NCBI GenBank assembly: GCA_027038505.1
Contig: JALVWC010000014.1
Span: forward strand, 1 to 47,019
Length of the DNA: 47,019 nt
Source of the DNA: Nanobdellati archaeon
Lineage (GTDB): Archaea > EX4484-52 > WAPT01
Direction of reading: 5' to 3'
Under the pieces are notes generated by a model. That model saw only the letters and a program-made list of their open reading frames with translations. It searched no databases and was not told where the DNA came from. Every line of letters begins with the position of its first letter. Position 1 is the first letter of the stretch. This document shows, piece after piece, positions 38,451 to 47,019 of this stretch. A program made the translations under genes and the position numbers.

Positions 38451-39319
38451 TTCCCACCTCTATCAATGTAGATTTTGAGGATGGATACGTTCTGAAGCCA
38501 AGTGAATGGAATGTCCGCACAAAGACCAAATACTATTATGGCCGACAGATTTTTGAGAACGTCTGCGGGAGTTATGAAATGGAGAGCGAGCATCGCAAGG
38601 ATGGATGTTGTTGTCATGGTTATTCCAGTCTTTGCGGAGCTTTTTATTCTCTCCTTAACTGTTGCATCTCCCCTTTTCAGCACACGACTCGACAACAAAA
38701 TGTCGGTGTCCACGGAATAACCCAGAAGAATGAGAAGTGCCGCGAAAGTCGCGAGCGTCATCTTTATTTTAAAGACATCCATAAGTGCAACGGCGGTGAT
38801 TATATCGGATATGGCCGCAAGGATTATCGCCACGGACGGAACAAACACCCTGAATGTTAGGAACACTACAATCGCCATGCCTGTAAACGCTATCACAAAC
38901 ACCTTGATAGCCTGCTTCCAGAACGCAGAACTCACAGCCGGGCTTATGGAGTAGACGGATGTATCGACAACTTCTATCCCAGCGTTGCTCACAGCTTTCA
39001 CCACATCATCTTTGTTGAGCTGGGTTCCGCTCTCAACTATCAGCAGGTAGTTTTCGGAACTCTTACCTTTCTTAACGACAACATTTCCGAATTGTTGTCT
39101 TAGAATGTGGGCAATTTTGTTCAGGTCAAAGTCGTTTTTTGTAATGAGAACAATCTGCGTCCCTCCAGAAAAATCAAGACCCTTCTCAAAAAGATTTCCA
39201 GAGGAGATGTAATGGTATGCTATAATTGACCCGAAGATAGCAAGCAAGCTTAGAGATATAGCAAGCATAACGTATGGCCTGTCCAGAAGAACATCATATA
39301 TTTTTTCTATACTCTTCAT
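38447..39319 (-). CDS. secF: protein-export membrane protein SecF
   Basis: KGLDFSGGTQIVLITK; LLILLGYSVDTDILLSSRVLKR. Internal ATG at 39319 (MKSIEKIYDVLLDRPYVML) is the likely start. Confidence 0.9.
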   Translation of the reverse strand: MKSIEKIYDVLLDRPYVMLAISLSLLAIFGSIIAYHYISSGNLFEKGLDFSGGTQIVLITKNDFDLNKIAHILRQQFGNVVVKKGKSSENYLLIVESGTQLNKDDVVKAVSNAGIEVVDTSVYSISPAVSSAFWKQAIKVFVIAFTGMAIVVFLTFRVFVPSVAIILAAISDIITAVALMDVFKIKMTLATFAALLILLGYSVDTDILLSSRVLKRGDATVKERIKSSAKTGITMTTTSILAMLALHFITPADVLKNLSAIIVFGLCADIPFTWLQNVSILKIYIDRGGK

Positions 39320-39499
39320 GAAAAATATAGAATGTACGGATAATTTTATAAAATGTGATGGTCTGAAGCCGGGCTGTTCTAATTCCATCTTCACCGCTTC
39401 CGAATTTTCAGCGAACACAGAATCTGTTATACCACAACTGGAGCAAAACGGACTTTCAACAACTCTTTCAATCATGCCTTATGGACGTTCTGATACCTT

Positions 39500-40092
39500 G
39501 TGTTCGGCGTTCCAACTCCGTTGTCGAGTGATGCGATAGCATCTTCTGTCAGCATCCTCAGGGTGAACAACACTTACAGGAGCATAGGCATATGCCTGGG
39601 ACTTAACTTCACGTAAGGGGGAAAGATGGATAATTTTTCGAGAATGCTCGCGCATCTTCCCGCGATGAACATTTGCAGATGTGAAATTTATTCCTCAGTT
39701 ATTGATGAAAAATTCGTCTAGGAATTGCATACGGACTTATTTTGAGTGGAGTTGCCATGAACATCGCACACTCGAGCAGACCGGAAGTGGCCAGAACATA
39801 ACATATGCCATACTCTGGACAGGATTATCGGGTTTGGCAGTGTTCTCAACGGGCTGCAGGCCGGGTTTGCAACTATACCCACCACATTTTTCCAGGGGCA
39901 GAAAAAAGAGCATGAAAAATACTCGAATTGTACGATAAATTTGGATTTCCAACAAAGCTAAACGAAATCGGGATTGATGAGACCACATTTTTTGAAGCGT
40001 TCAAAAATGGAAATAATTAGAGGAGTACACAATTCTGAACAAGTATGATGTTAATGAAATTATAAATGTGGCAAAGAAACTTCATTTATAAA
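39500..40092 (+). pseudogene. decayed glycerol-1-phosphate dehydrogenase (egsA-type)
   Basis: Islands of G1PDH similarity across frames: VPTPLSSDAIASSVSIL (about 39508); GIAYGLILSGVAMNIAHSSRPEV (39721); LYDKFGFPTKLNEIGIDETTFFEAF; YTILNKYDVNEIINVAKKLHL*; separated by stops and frameshifts. N-terminal half not visible. Confidence 0.72.
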
Positions 40093-40145
40093 AAAATTCG
40101 ACCGCGCATCTATTAAAAAATTTTCTTCATTAACTAAAAATCAAT

Positions 40146-42590
40146 ATGGAAAAAGTGGTTGCTCAGCTTATCCATGTGGATTATTTTGTGGATAAGAACA
40201 GGCCCGTTATAAGGCTTCTGATGAGTGATAATGAAAAAAGAAAGATTGTCGTGCTTGACGACACCTTTGAACCGTATTTCTATGCCATCCCCGCAGAAAC
40301 CGTTCCTATCGAGGAGTTGGCGGAAAAAATAATGGACATAAAAATTCCCGGAAAGGACGGAGTTGTAAGCCCAAAGAGAGTTGAGGCGGTAAAGAAGTTG
40401 GTTGGGATTGAAGAAAGAACCTTGCTCAAAATCACTTGCCACCTACCATCCGATGTTCCGAAGTTAAGGGAAGCTGTTGCAATGGTAAATGGTGTCACGG
40501 GGATAAGGGAATTCGACATTCTTTTCCACCGGAGATACATGATAGACAGAGGACTTGAGCCGCTTGACTGGTACGAGGTGGAGGGAGACAGAACACTTTA
40601 TGATGATTTTCCGTGCGATACTGCTTTAAAGGCAAGAAACATAGAGAGACTCTACAAGCCTGAGGAAAAAATGCGTATTGCAAGTTTTGATGTTGAGAGT
40701 ATAATGGAAAGGGGTGAGATGAGGCTGATAATGGCAGGTATTTACTTTGATGACGGTCATGGCAAGGTGGCAACAAGCATTGATGTTGACGGCAGAGACT
40801 TCGTGGAAAGGGTGGTGGGCGAAAGGGGCATAATAGAATGGGTTGTTAACACTCTAAAAATGGAGGAACCACACATTATCGTAACTTATAACGGCGATGC
40901 GTTCGACTTCCGCCTATTGAAAGAGAGAGCTTCCAAACTGAAAGTGGAACTGAAATTCGGGAGAAACGCATCTCTCGTTTTCAAACGGAGGGGGAGAACG
41001 AGCTATGCTGAAATAGAGGGAATGTCTCATATAGACCTATATCCATTCGTCTCGACCATCATGGCTCCGAGTCTGAACACAGAGGTCTTCACGCTCGAGG
41101 CGGTCTGCCAAGAAATTCTGGGTGAGGGAAAGTATGAAGTTACGTGGGAGGAGATAGAGCACAGCTGGAAGACCGGAGAAAATCTGGAGAAAATAGTGGA
41201 CTACAACTACAGGGATGTTGAGCTCACAATGAAGCTGGCCAAAGCACTACTTCCGAATATTTTTTCACTTGCTTCCCTTACTTATATGACGCCGGTTGAA
41301 GTGGCGAGAGCGAGCTACAGCCAGCTTGTGGAGAACTTTGCGATAAGGAAGGCATACAAGATGAATTATGTTGTTCCAAACAAACCGACAGTTGAGGAGA
41401 TGGACGTAAGGAGACAGGAAGAGAGCTACGAGGGAGCAATAGTTATAGAACCAAAACCCGGGCTGCATGAAGATATAGCGGTATTCGACTTCCGATCTCT
41501 ATACCCATCCATCATAATCACCCATAATATCGACCCGTTCACCATAAACTGCAAATGTTGCACCCCCGAAGAAGCATACAGGGTGCCGGGAAAGCCGTAT
41601 TATTTCTGCAAGAAGAAGAGAGGATTCATTCCCACAATTCTACGGGAGCTGATAGAGAAGAGAATGGAAATAAAAAAGAAGCTAAAGAAAGTGGAGGATA
41701 AAGTGCTGAAGAAAGTTCTTGATTCAAGACAGCAAGCAATGAAAACGGTGGCAAACGCGTTCTACGGTTATCTGGCATTTGTTGGCTCACGTTTCTATGA
41801 TAAAAGGTGCGCCGAGTCGGTAACGGCTTTTGGAAGGTATTACATAACCATGATAGCGGATATGGCCAGACAGCACGGGTTTGAGGTGATCTATGGTGAT
41901 ACTGACTCCATTTTCCTCAAGATGAATGGAAAGAAGAAGGAGGAGGTTATGCGCTTTCTGGAGGAGGTCAACTCGAAACTTCCGGGCATAATGGAGCTCG
42001 AGTTCGAAGGCTTCTACAAGAGAGGGCTCTTTGTGAAGAGAAAGACCGGAGAGGGTGGGGCAAAGAAGAGATATGCGCTCATCGATGAGGACGGAAGGAT
42101 GGTTATAAGGGGTTTCGAGAGAGTAAGGCGAGATTGGTCAAAACTTGCGAGAGAAACTCAGGAGAAGGTGTTGTATCATGTTCTGAACGGAGAGGTCGAG
42201 AAAGCTGTCGAATATGTGAGGGATGTAATCGAAAAGCTGAAGAAGGGTGATGTTGATAAGGAGGACTTATGCATTTACACGACCATCACAAGAAGTCTTG
42301 ACTCGTACGAGCAGATAGGCCCGCATGTTGCCGCAGCAAGAAAAGCAATGGCCAGGGGAGTTGAGATAAGGCCCGGAGAAACCATAAAATACATAATAAC
42401 AAGAGGTACAGGAAGCATCTCAGACAGAGCGGAGCTTGCCATTTTTGCCGAGAGTTACGATCCGGACTATTACATCAGGCACCAGGTGCTGCCTGCTGCA
42501 ATGAGGATCCTGAGCGTTCTCGGTTACACCGAGGATATGATACTGTCCGGGACAAAACAGACAGGACTATTCCAGTTCATGAAAAAATGA
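40146..42590 (+). CDS. family B DNA polymerase
   Basis: Exo I IASFDVES; YNGDAFDF; Pol A FDFRSLYPSIIITHNIDP; Pol B KTVANAFYGYLAFVGSRFYDKRCAESVTAFGR; Pol C YGDTDSIF. No intein. Confidence 0.97.
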   Translation: MEKVVAQLIHVDYFVDKNRPVIRLLMSDNEKRKIVVLDDTFEPYFYAIPAETVPIEELAEKIMDIKIPGKDGVVSPKRVEAVKKLVGIEERTLLKITCHLPSDVPKLREAVAMVNGVTGIREFDILFHRRYMIDRGLEPLDWYEVEGDRTLYDDFPCDTALKARNIERLYKPEEKMRIASFDVESIMERGEMRLIMAGIYFDDGHGKVATSIDVDGRDFVERVVGERGIIEWVVNTLKMEEPHIIVTYNGDAFDFRLLKERASKLKVELKFGRNASLVFKRRGRTSYAEIEGMSHIDLYPFVSTIMAPSLNTEVFTLEAVCQEILGEGKYEVTWEEIEHSWKTGENLEKIVDYNYRDVELTMKLAKALLPNIFSLASLTYMTPVEVARASYSQLVENFAIRKAYKMNYVVPNKPTVEEMDVRRQEESYEGAIVIEPKPGLHEDIAVFDFRSLYPSIIITHNIDPFTINCKCCTPEEAYRVPGKPYYFCKKKRGFIPTILRELIEKRMEIKKKLKKVEDKVLKKVLDSRQQAMKTVANAFYGYLAFVGSRFYDKRCAESVTAFGRYYITMIADMARQHGFEVIYGDTDSIFLKMNGKKKEEVMRFLEEVNSKLPGIMELEFEGFYKRGLFVKRKTGEGGAKKRYALIDEDGRMVIRGFERVRRDWSKLARETQEKVLYHVLNGEVEKAVEYVRDVIEKLKKGDVDKEDLCIYTTITRSLDSYEQIGPHVAAARKAMARGVEIRPGETIKYIITRGTGSISDRAELAIFAESYDPDYYIRHQVLPAAMRILSVLGYTEDMILSGTKQTGLFQFMKK

Positions 42591-44529
42591 GTGCTATCTT
42601 GCTTTTTAGGGAGTTGATCAGCATTCTTATTCTGCCAAGAGGTGTGTAATCATAAATGATGTGGGATGTCACAACTTCGCCTGAACGATTATGCGAACTT
42701 CTACCAGCATTCTTGTGTTCCCATCCCTCATTCTGTGGGGCTGAGAGAAGCGGTAGAGCTGTGGTATTGCAGTCGCAAATCTGAGTGTGAGGTGCTGGCA
42801 GGATCACAACTTTTGAATCCACATCACACTTCTTTTTGTCTTTTGAAAGTCTAATTCTGAGGGTACAGGTTTTTGTAATGTTAATTTCCTTTATTTTGTT
42901 TTTTAGAACGATAACTTTTGTTTCGTTTGGCAGCAGGACGAGGTCTTGTCTGTTTGCCAACCAACCCCCCTTGCTAAAGAGCTTGCCCTCACAGATAATA
43001 TATGAGTAAATGGAGATGTTGATCCGATTGGCTGGGTTATGACTTTTCAGTGAGATACGCGTAGTTAGGTCACCACCCCCAACCGCAGCAGGAGAGTGTG
43101 AAACATTCAAGATATCTGCGAAGAGACATCTATTTGGAAGGGTCGCTTTCTCTTTTGCTCTTGTTCTTAAAACAGAGCATGTTGAAGTTTTCGTTACGAC
43201 TTCTTTAATACACCGGGGAGATGCACCGTCCTTGATTGTTATCAACCATTCATCCTTCGAGCCCCACGAACTTTCGGCAACAACAAAGTATTTGCCGCCT
43301 CTCAACCTTCTGTTGCAGTTATATCTTATCTGCACGGGAAGATAGATAGTATAATTCTGATTCTTTTTGTAAAGCTGGATTGAAAGTTTTTCGGAAGCGT
43401 ACCTGTTGGAGGATGCACTCTTAATGTAAACATATACAGTCCTTTTGCTCTCACACCCGCGGTTTGCGACCAGCTTAACACGAAGGACATCCCCGAATTT
43501 AACGTTTTTCGCATTCACGTTTTCTATTTTCACCGTGGGTTTTACACATCCATTGTTGCTTGAACCAACTTTGCTCTTTACCACAACCATGGTACGGTTA
43601 TAGGTAAGGTTTGTGAGGTTGACGGAGGAAGCAACAATTCTGGCGTTTATGAAGAAAACCTCGTAACCCACCTTTCTGGATGGAGTCCACCGACGTGTCG
43701 TGGTGCATCCCTTTTGTCTGCCCTTACCGATTTCTATTGTGGTGTTGTGTGGGGACTTCATCACATCTCCGTACAAATTTTCAATCGAGTACTCCACAGT
43801 TAGATTGACAGTCCTGATTGGAGAGGCGTTGAGGTATGCGCATATTCTGTAGGTGAGAGTTGTGTCGGCATCGCAGACCAAACAGGAGAGGTTTTCAATT
43901 TTGAGCTCTATAGAGTATGTTGATTTTCTTTGACCTTCCGTTACATTACTTGTGTTGCAGAGGTTGGCCTTCAGGGGTGTGGGATCGGCCAAGATAATTT
44001 TATCGTTGCAGACTTGAACTGATAACCCCTCCCTGTTAAAGGATTTATTATAACTAAGAAAGCTGATCACGCTGCCATCAGCATTTTTTAGAGTTACGTT
44101 GCCTCCATCATTTTTCAGCCCTCCACATATGCTGCTTGAGTTCACGTGGAACACAAATGTCAGGTTGGTTATGTTGAATGAGCTCGCTACCTCGCTTCCG
44201 CTGCCACCGTCGGTGATCAGAGCAAACCCGCCGGGGGGAAGAGCAGTCGAGTAACTGGAGTTAACGAGCAACGATGTGTTATTCGCCCTCTCCACGTACC
44301 CCGGGATAATGGAGTTGTTGCACAGCAGATAGGAGGAGAGGTTTACAGGGTTGTTACCGTCGTTGTATATTTCCACGTACTCGTTGTAATTGTCATTCTG
44401 CGCGGGGTTGAACATGACTTCCGAAACCATAAGCGAAAAAGAAATATAAGAAAGGAACGGAAAGATGAGAAGAAAGGTTAGCAGCGTTTTCGTTCGAAAA
44501 CTCGAAAACCGCATTCTAAATTTAGTCAA
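42577..44529 (-). CDS. exported lamin-tail-domain protein rich in N-glycosylation sequons
   Basis: Hydrophobic N-terminus (TLLTFLLIFPFLSYISFSL) then VSEVMFNPAQNDNYNEYVEIYNDGNNPVNLSSYLL (LTD), many N-X-S/T sites. Confidence 0.78.
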   Translation of the reverse strand: MTKFRMRFSSFRTKTLLTFLLIFPFLSYISFSLMVSEVMFNPAQNDNYNEYVEIYNDGNNPVNLSSYLLCNNSIIPGYVERANNTSLLVNSSYSTALPPGGFALITDGGSGSEVASSFNITNLTFVFHVNSSSICGGLKNDGGNVTLKNADGSVISFLSYNKSFNREGLSVQVCNDKIILADPTPLKANLCNTSNVTEGQRKSTYSIELKIENLSCLVCDADTTLTYRICAYLNASPIRTVNLTVEYSIENLYGDVMKSPHNTTIEIGKGRQKGCTTTRRWTPSRKVGYEVFFINARIVASSVNLTNLTYNRTMVVVKSKVGSSNNGCVKPTVKIENVNAKNVKFGDVLRVKLVANRGCESKRTVYVYIKSASSNRYASEKLSIQLYKKNQNYTIYLPVQIRYNCNRRLRGGKYFVVAESSWGSKDEWLITIKDGASPRCIKEVVTKTSTCSVLRTRAKEKATLPNRCLFADILNVSHSPAAVGGGDLTTRISLKSHNPANRINISIYSYIICEGKLFSKGGWLANRQDLVLLPNETKVIVLKNKIKEINITKTCTLRIRLSKDKKKCDVDSKVVILPAPHTQICDCNTTALPLLSAPQNEGWEHKNAGRSSHNRSGEVVTSHIIYDYTPLGRIRMLINSLKSKIALIFS

Positions 44530-44569
44530 AACAAATTATATTAAATTTTTGTTTTATCAACTTGGTAAC

Positions 44570-45460
44570 ATGCTGAGAGACGAGGAAATAGAAAAATATC
44601 TTGCTGCGGGTAGGATGGTGGCTGATGCACTTGAGCTCGCAAGGAAAAAGACAAAACAGGGCGTGAGTGTTTCTTCCCTTGTTTCGGAACTGGAGAATTT
44701 CATAGTGCGTGACGGTGGAGAGCTGGCATTCCCTGTTAACATTTCTCTTAACAATTGTGCCGCACACGATACAGCGGATATAAGTGATGAGAGAGTCATT
44801 CCCGAAAATGCAATCGTCAAGGTGGATGTGGGAGCGCACGTGGATGGGTATATAGCTGATGCCGCCGTAACCATCGATCTCAGCGGAAAATACGGAAAAC
44901 TTGTAGAATGTGTTGAGGAGGCACTGAACAGGGCTCTGGAGCTCTTCACCCCGGGAAGAGAGGTTACGGAGATCAGCGAGGCGATACAGCACACCATAGA
45001 GGAGTACGGATACAAACCGGTGGTTAATCTCACAGGACATAAACTTGAGAGGTACAACCTCCACGGAGATGTGACAATTCCAAACATCAAGCTCAAGGTA
45101 CCGTACAGACTGAAAAGAGGAGATGTTTTTGCCGTTGAACCATTTGTCACAACGGGAAGCGGGAAGGTTGTGGAGAGTGGCGATGCCAAGATATTCTCAT
45201 TCCTGAAAAGGGCAAAGACAAGAAACCCCGTTGCCAGAAAGATTCTGGACTTTGGGGAAAAGAGGAGAGGTTTGCCCTTCGTTCTTCGGTGGGTTTTTGA
45301 GAAGAAAACTCCAATGCTTTCAATCGCGATTAGGGAGCTTGTGAATAGCGGTGCTCTTTACGATTACCGTCCCCTTAAAGATGTCGAGGGAAGTGTGGTT
45401 GTACAGGCAGAGCACAGCGTGATTGTGGATGATGATCCCATAGTTTATACTAAAATTTAA
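44570..45460 (+). CDS. map: type II methionine aminopeptidase
   Basis: FPVNISLNNCAAHDTA; VKVDVGAHVDGYIADAAVTI; NLTGHKLERYNLH; VFAVEPFVTTGSG; VVQAEHSVIV. Start at MLRDEEIEKY. Confidence 0.95.
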   Translation: MLRDEEIEKYLAAGRMVADALELARKKTKQGVSVSSLVSELENFIVRDGGELAFPVNISLNNCAAHDTADISDERVIPENAIVKVDVGAHVDGYIADAAVTIDLSGKYGKLVECVEEALNRALELFTPGREVTEISEAIQHTIEEYGYKPVVNLTGHKLERYNLHGDVTIPNIKLKVPYRLKRGDVFAVEPFVTTGSGKVVESGDAKIFSFLKRAKTRNPVARKILDFGEKRRGLPFVLRWVFEKKTPMLSIAIRELVNSGALYDYRPLKDVEGSVVVQAEHSVIVDDDPIVYTKI

Positions 45461-45477
45461 AACAGAGAGAAGATTCC

Positions 45478-46542
45478 TTACTGAAGTACGTTCAAACCCC
45501 TCCTTTTCTTTTTACCGAACGAGTTCACGATAACAGCAAGCGTAAGCATCAGTCCAACAATAACTATGGCTTTACCTATATTTGTTAGGGTTAGCTGATT
45601 TGTTAACATAAGCTCGGCAAGGGTATCGGTAAGGAATGTGAGCGCGATTATCATTATTTCAACTCCGAGGAGTGCTGTTATTTTCCTGATCTTCTTGTCG
45701 ATGTAAGCCCCTACACACCACGCCATCGCACTTATTCCGAAGGTATAGATAGACGCATTGAGAAATGTTAATATACTCTGCAGGATTCCGACAGGATTCG
45801 CGTTTTCAACTCCCGAAACACCCGTAACGATGCCGACTATGAAGAAAGTTACGGATGTCAGGTATAGGAATAGGGATATCCTCATCTTTCTCGCAGAGTC
45901 CATTATGGCATTGATCACATGGGCCACATTCTCCTCCAGCTGGAAGCCCTTGAGGAATAAGTAAATTCCCAGAAAACCTATTATCAGCCTTATCGCTGCA
46001 GAACCAAAAATGGCATAAAATATTAGCGCGACTGCAGGCATACCTAAAAACATTCTGGAATATCTAGCATCATTGATCATATGTCTCACAAAATTGTAGA
46101 TGACAAAATACGTGCTCTCTAACTTTGCAGCTTGATTCACTATGACTCTATCAAGATACACCGCAGGAACTTTTCTGTTAATCAATGGCAAAACTTGTTC
46201 GTCACTTGCACCATCAGAAACAAAAATCACCTCGTCCGCATCGAACTTTTTCAGAACATTCTCAAGCTGTTCGTTGATCCTTCTATCAGACTCTATCCCT
46301 AACTTCTCGCTGCCGGTTATCACCGCAACTTCAACTTTTTCACCCTTGTTCCTTAACTCATCATAGAGTTGCACAGCCCTAAAAATGGCATTAACATCGG
46401 AATCCGAGGGATCCGCTAACCCTAACTTTTCTGCAGCATCTAATACAGCATCTCTTCCTATTATTGGACCTTTCACATTTGCCTTTACACCAAGATCATC
46501 ATCTCTATCCACACACAGGACGAGTACTCTGTTTTTGACCAT
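45478..46542 (-). CDS. DUF373 family membrane protein
   Basis: RVLVLCVDRDDDLGVKANVKGPIIGRDAVLDAAEKLGLADPSDSDVNAIFRAVQLYDEL, then several TM helices. Confidence 0.9.
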   Translation of the reverse strand: MVKNRVLVLCVDRDDDLGVKANVKGPIIGRDAVLDAAEKLGLADPSDSDVNAIFRAVQLYDELRNKGEKVEVAVITGSEKLGIESDRRINEQLENVLKKFDADEVIFVSDGASDEQVLPLINRKVPAVYLDRVIVNQAAKLESTYFVIYNFVRHMINDARYSRMFLGMPAVALIFYAIFGSAAIRLIIGFLGIYLFLKGFQLEENVAHVINAIMDSARKMRISLFLYLTSVTFFIVGIVTGVSGVENANPVGILQSILTFLNASIYTFGISAMAWCVGAYIDKKIRKITALLGVEIMIIALTFLTDTLAELMLTNQLTLTNIGKAIVIVGLMLTLAVIVNSFGKKKRRGLNVLQ

Positions 46543-46595
46543 GACAATTCTATCGAACTATAACAATAAATAAGTTGAGAACATAAGTGTTAACT

Positions 46596-46941
46596 CTCAC
46601 ATTTGCTTTTACATAGGCATGGATTTTTGCATTATGCTATCACAAAACCTTTTTGGACAGAACAGTCATTCACAAACATCATTGTTTTCAGAATTTTTCA
46701 GATCCATAAAGGAAGCCTCACATTTGGATACCTGTATTGTTCCTTAAACTGTTTGTGAATGTAGTTATGCTGTTGTTTGTTTGGTGGATCTGTTTTTCTA
46801 TCATTTTACACGCGTTTATCAATATCTCATCGAAATTTCCATGGTTTGTCAGATTTCATTGATTTCTCTCACAAACAGTTCAAATTTTTTGTTTATTATG
46901 GGGAATTATTTCCCATTTATTTCTTTAAACTCTCACATTTT
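46596..46941. repeat. intergenic short-repeat cluster (CTCACATTT x3; TCACAAACA-type x3 in both orientations)
   Basis: CTCACATTTG 46596-46605 and 46717-46726, CTCACATTTT 46932-46941; ATTCACAAACA 46668-46678, AACTGTTTGTGA 46747-46758 (inverse), TCACAAACAGTT 46869-46880. Confidence 0.55.
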
Positions 46942-47019
46942 GACAAAATTTTTACAAATTTTACCAAAATTTATATTTTAAAGAAATTAAAATATGTCGA
47001 GATATTAAGATATTATGGT

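Noticed and set aside
39319-39475. N-terminal extension of SecF with CSSC
   Set aside because: SecF homology starts at MKSIEKIYD (39319); the extension is likely untranslated and adjoins the pseudogene.
40146-42590. Possible inteins in PolB (also checked DP2 and Cdc6)
   Set aside because: Polymerase motifs are contiguous and protein lengths are normal; no intein splice-junction motifs.
1-47019. CRISPR arrays, rRNA, tRNA genes, intact insertion sequences
   Set aside because: None seen on reading the window; no regularly spaced repeats, no T-arm signatures and no intact transposase ORF.

Overview
Archaeal (probably euryarchaeal-type) chromosomal segment. The left arm is a replication locus: Orc1/Cdc6, DP1 and DP2 of family-D DNA polymerase. 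Two separate pairs of origin-recognition-box (ORB)-like elements lie there, one upstream of cdc6 and one just past the 3' end of the DP2 gene. Between DP1 and DP2 is a GC-rich, promoter-preceded, multi-helix intergenic element that looks like a structured ncRNA; I cannot assign it to a known family. The middle (about 10-34.5 kb) is a surface-glycan / N-glycosylation island: flippase-like protein, GT39, GT2, GT4, AlkP-superfamily enzymes, dTDP-rhamnose genes rfbA-D, sulfate activation (sat, AlkP-like, apsK) with an RHH protein, a Wzx-like flippase, a GlcNAc-1-P transferase-like protein, AglB/STT3, a DPPR-synthase-like UbiA prenyltransferase, a radical SAM protein and a geranylgeranyl-reductase-like protein. 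The right arm holds an Era-like GTPase / DUF2073 / Zn-ribbon cluster, SecD/SecF, a decayed glycerol-1-phosphate dehydrogenase pseudogene, PolB, a sequon-rich lamin-tail-domain protein, type II methionine aminopeptidase and a DUF373 membrane protein. I saw no tRNA, rRNA, CRISPR array or intact transposon. All family calls are from recognised motifs in the supplied translations; no database search was run.
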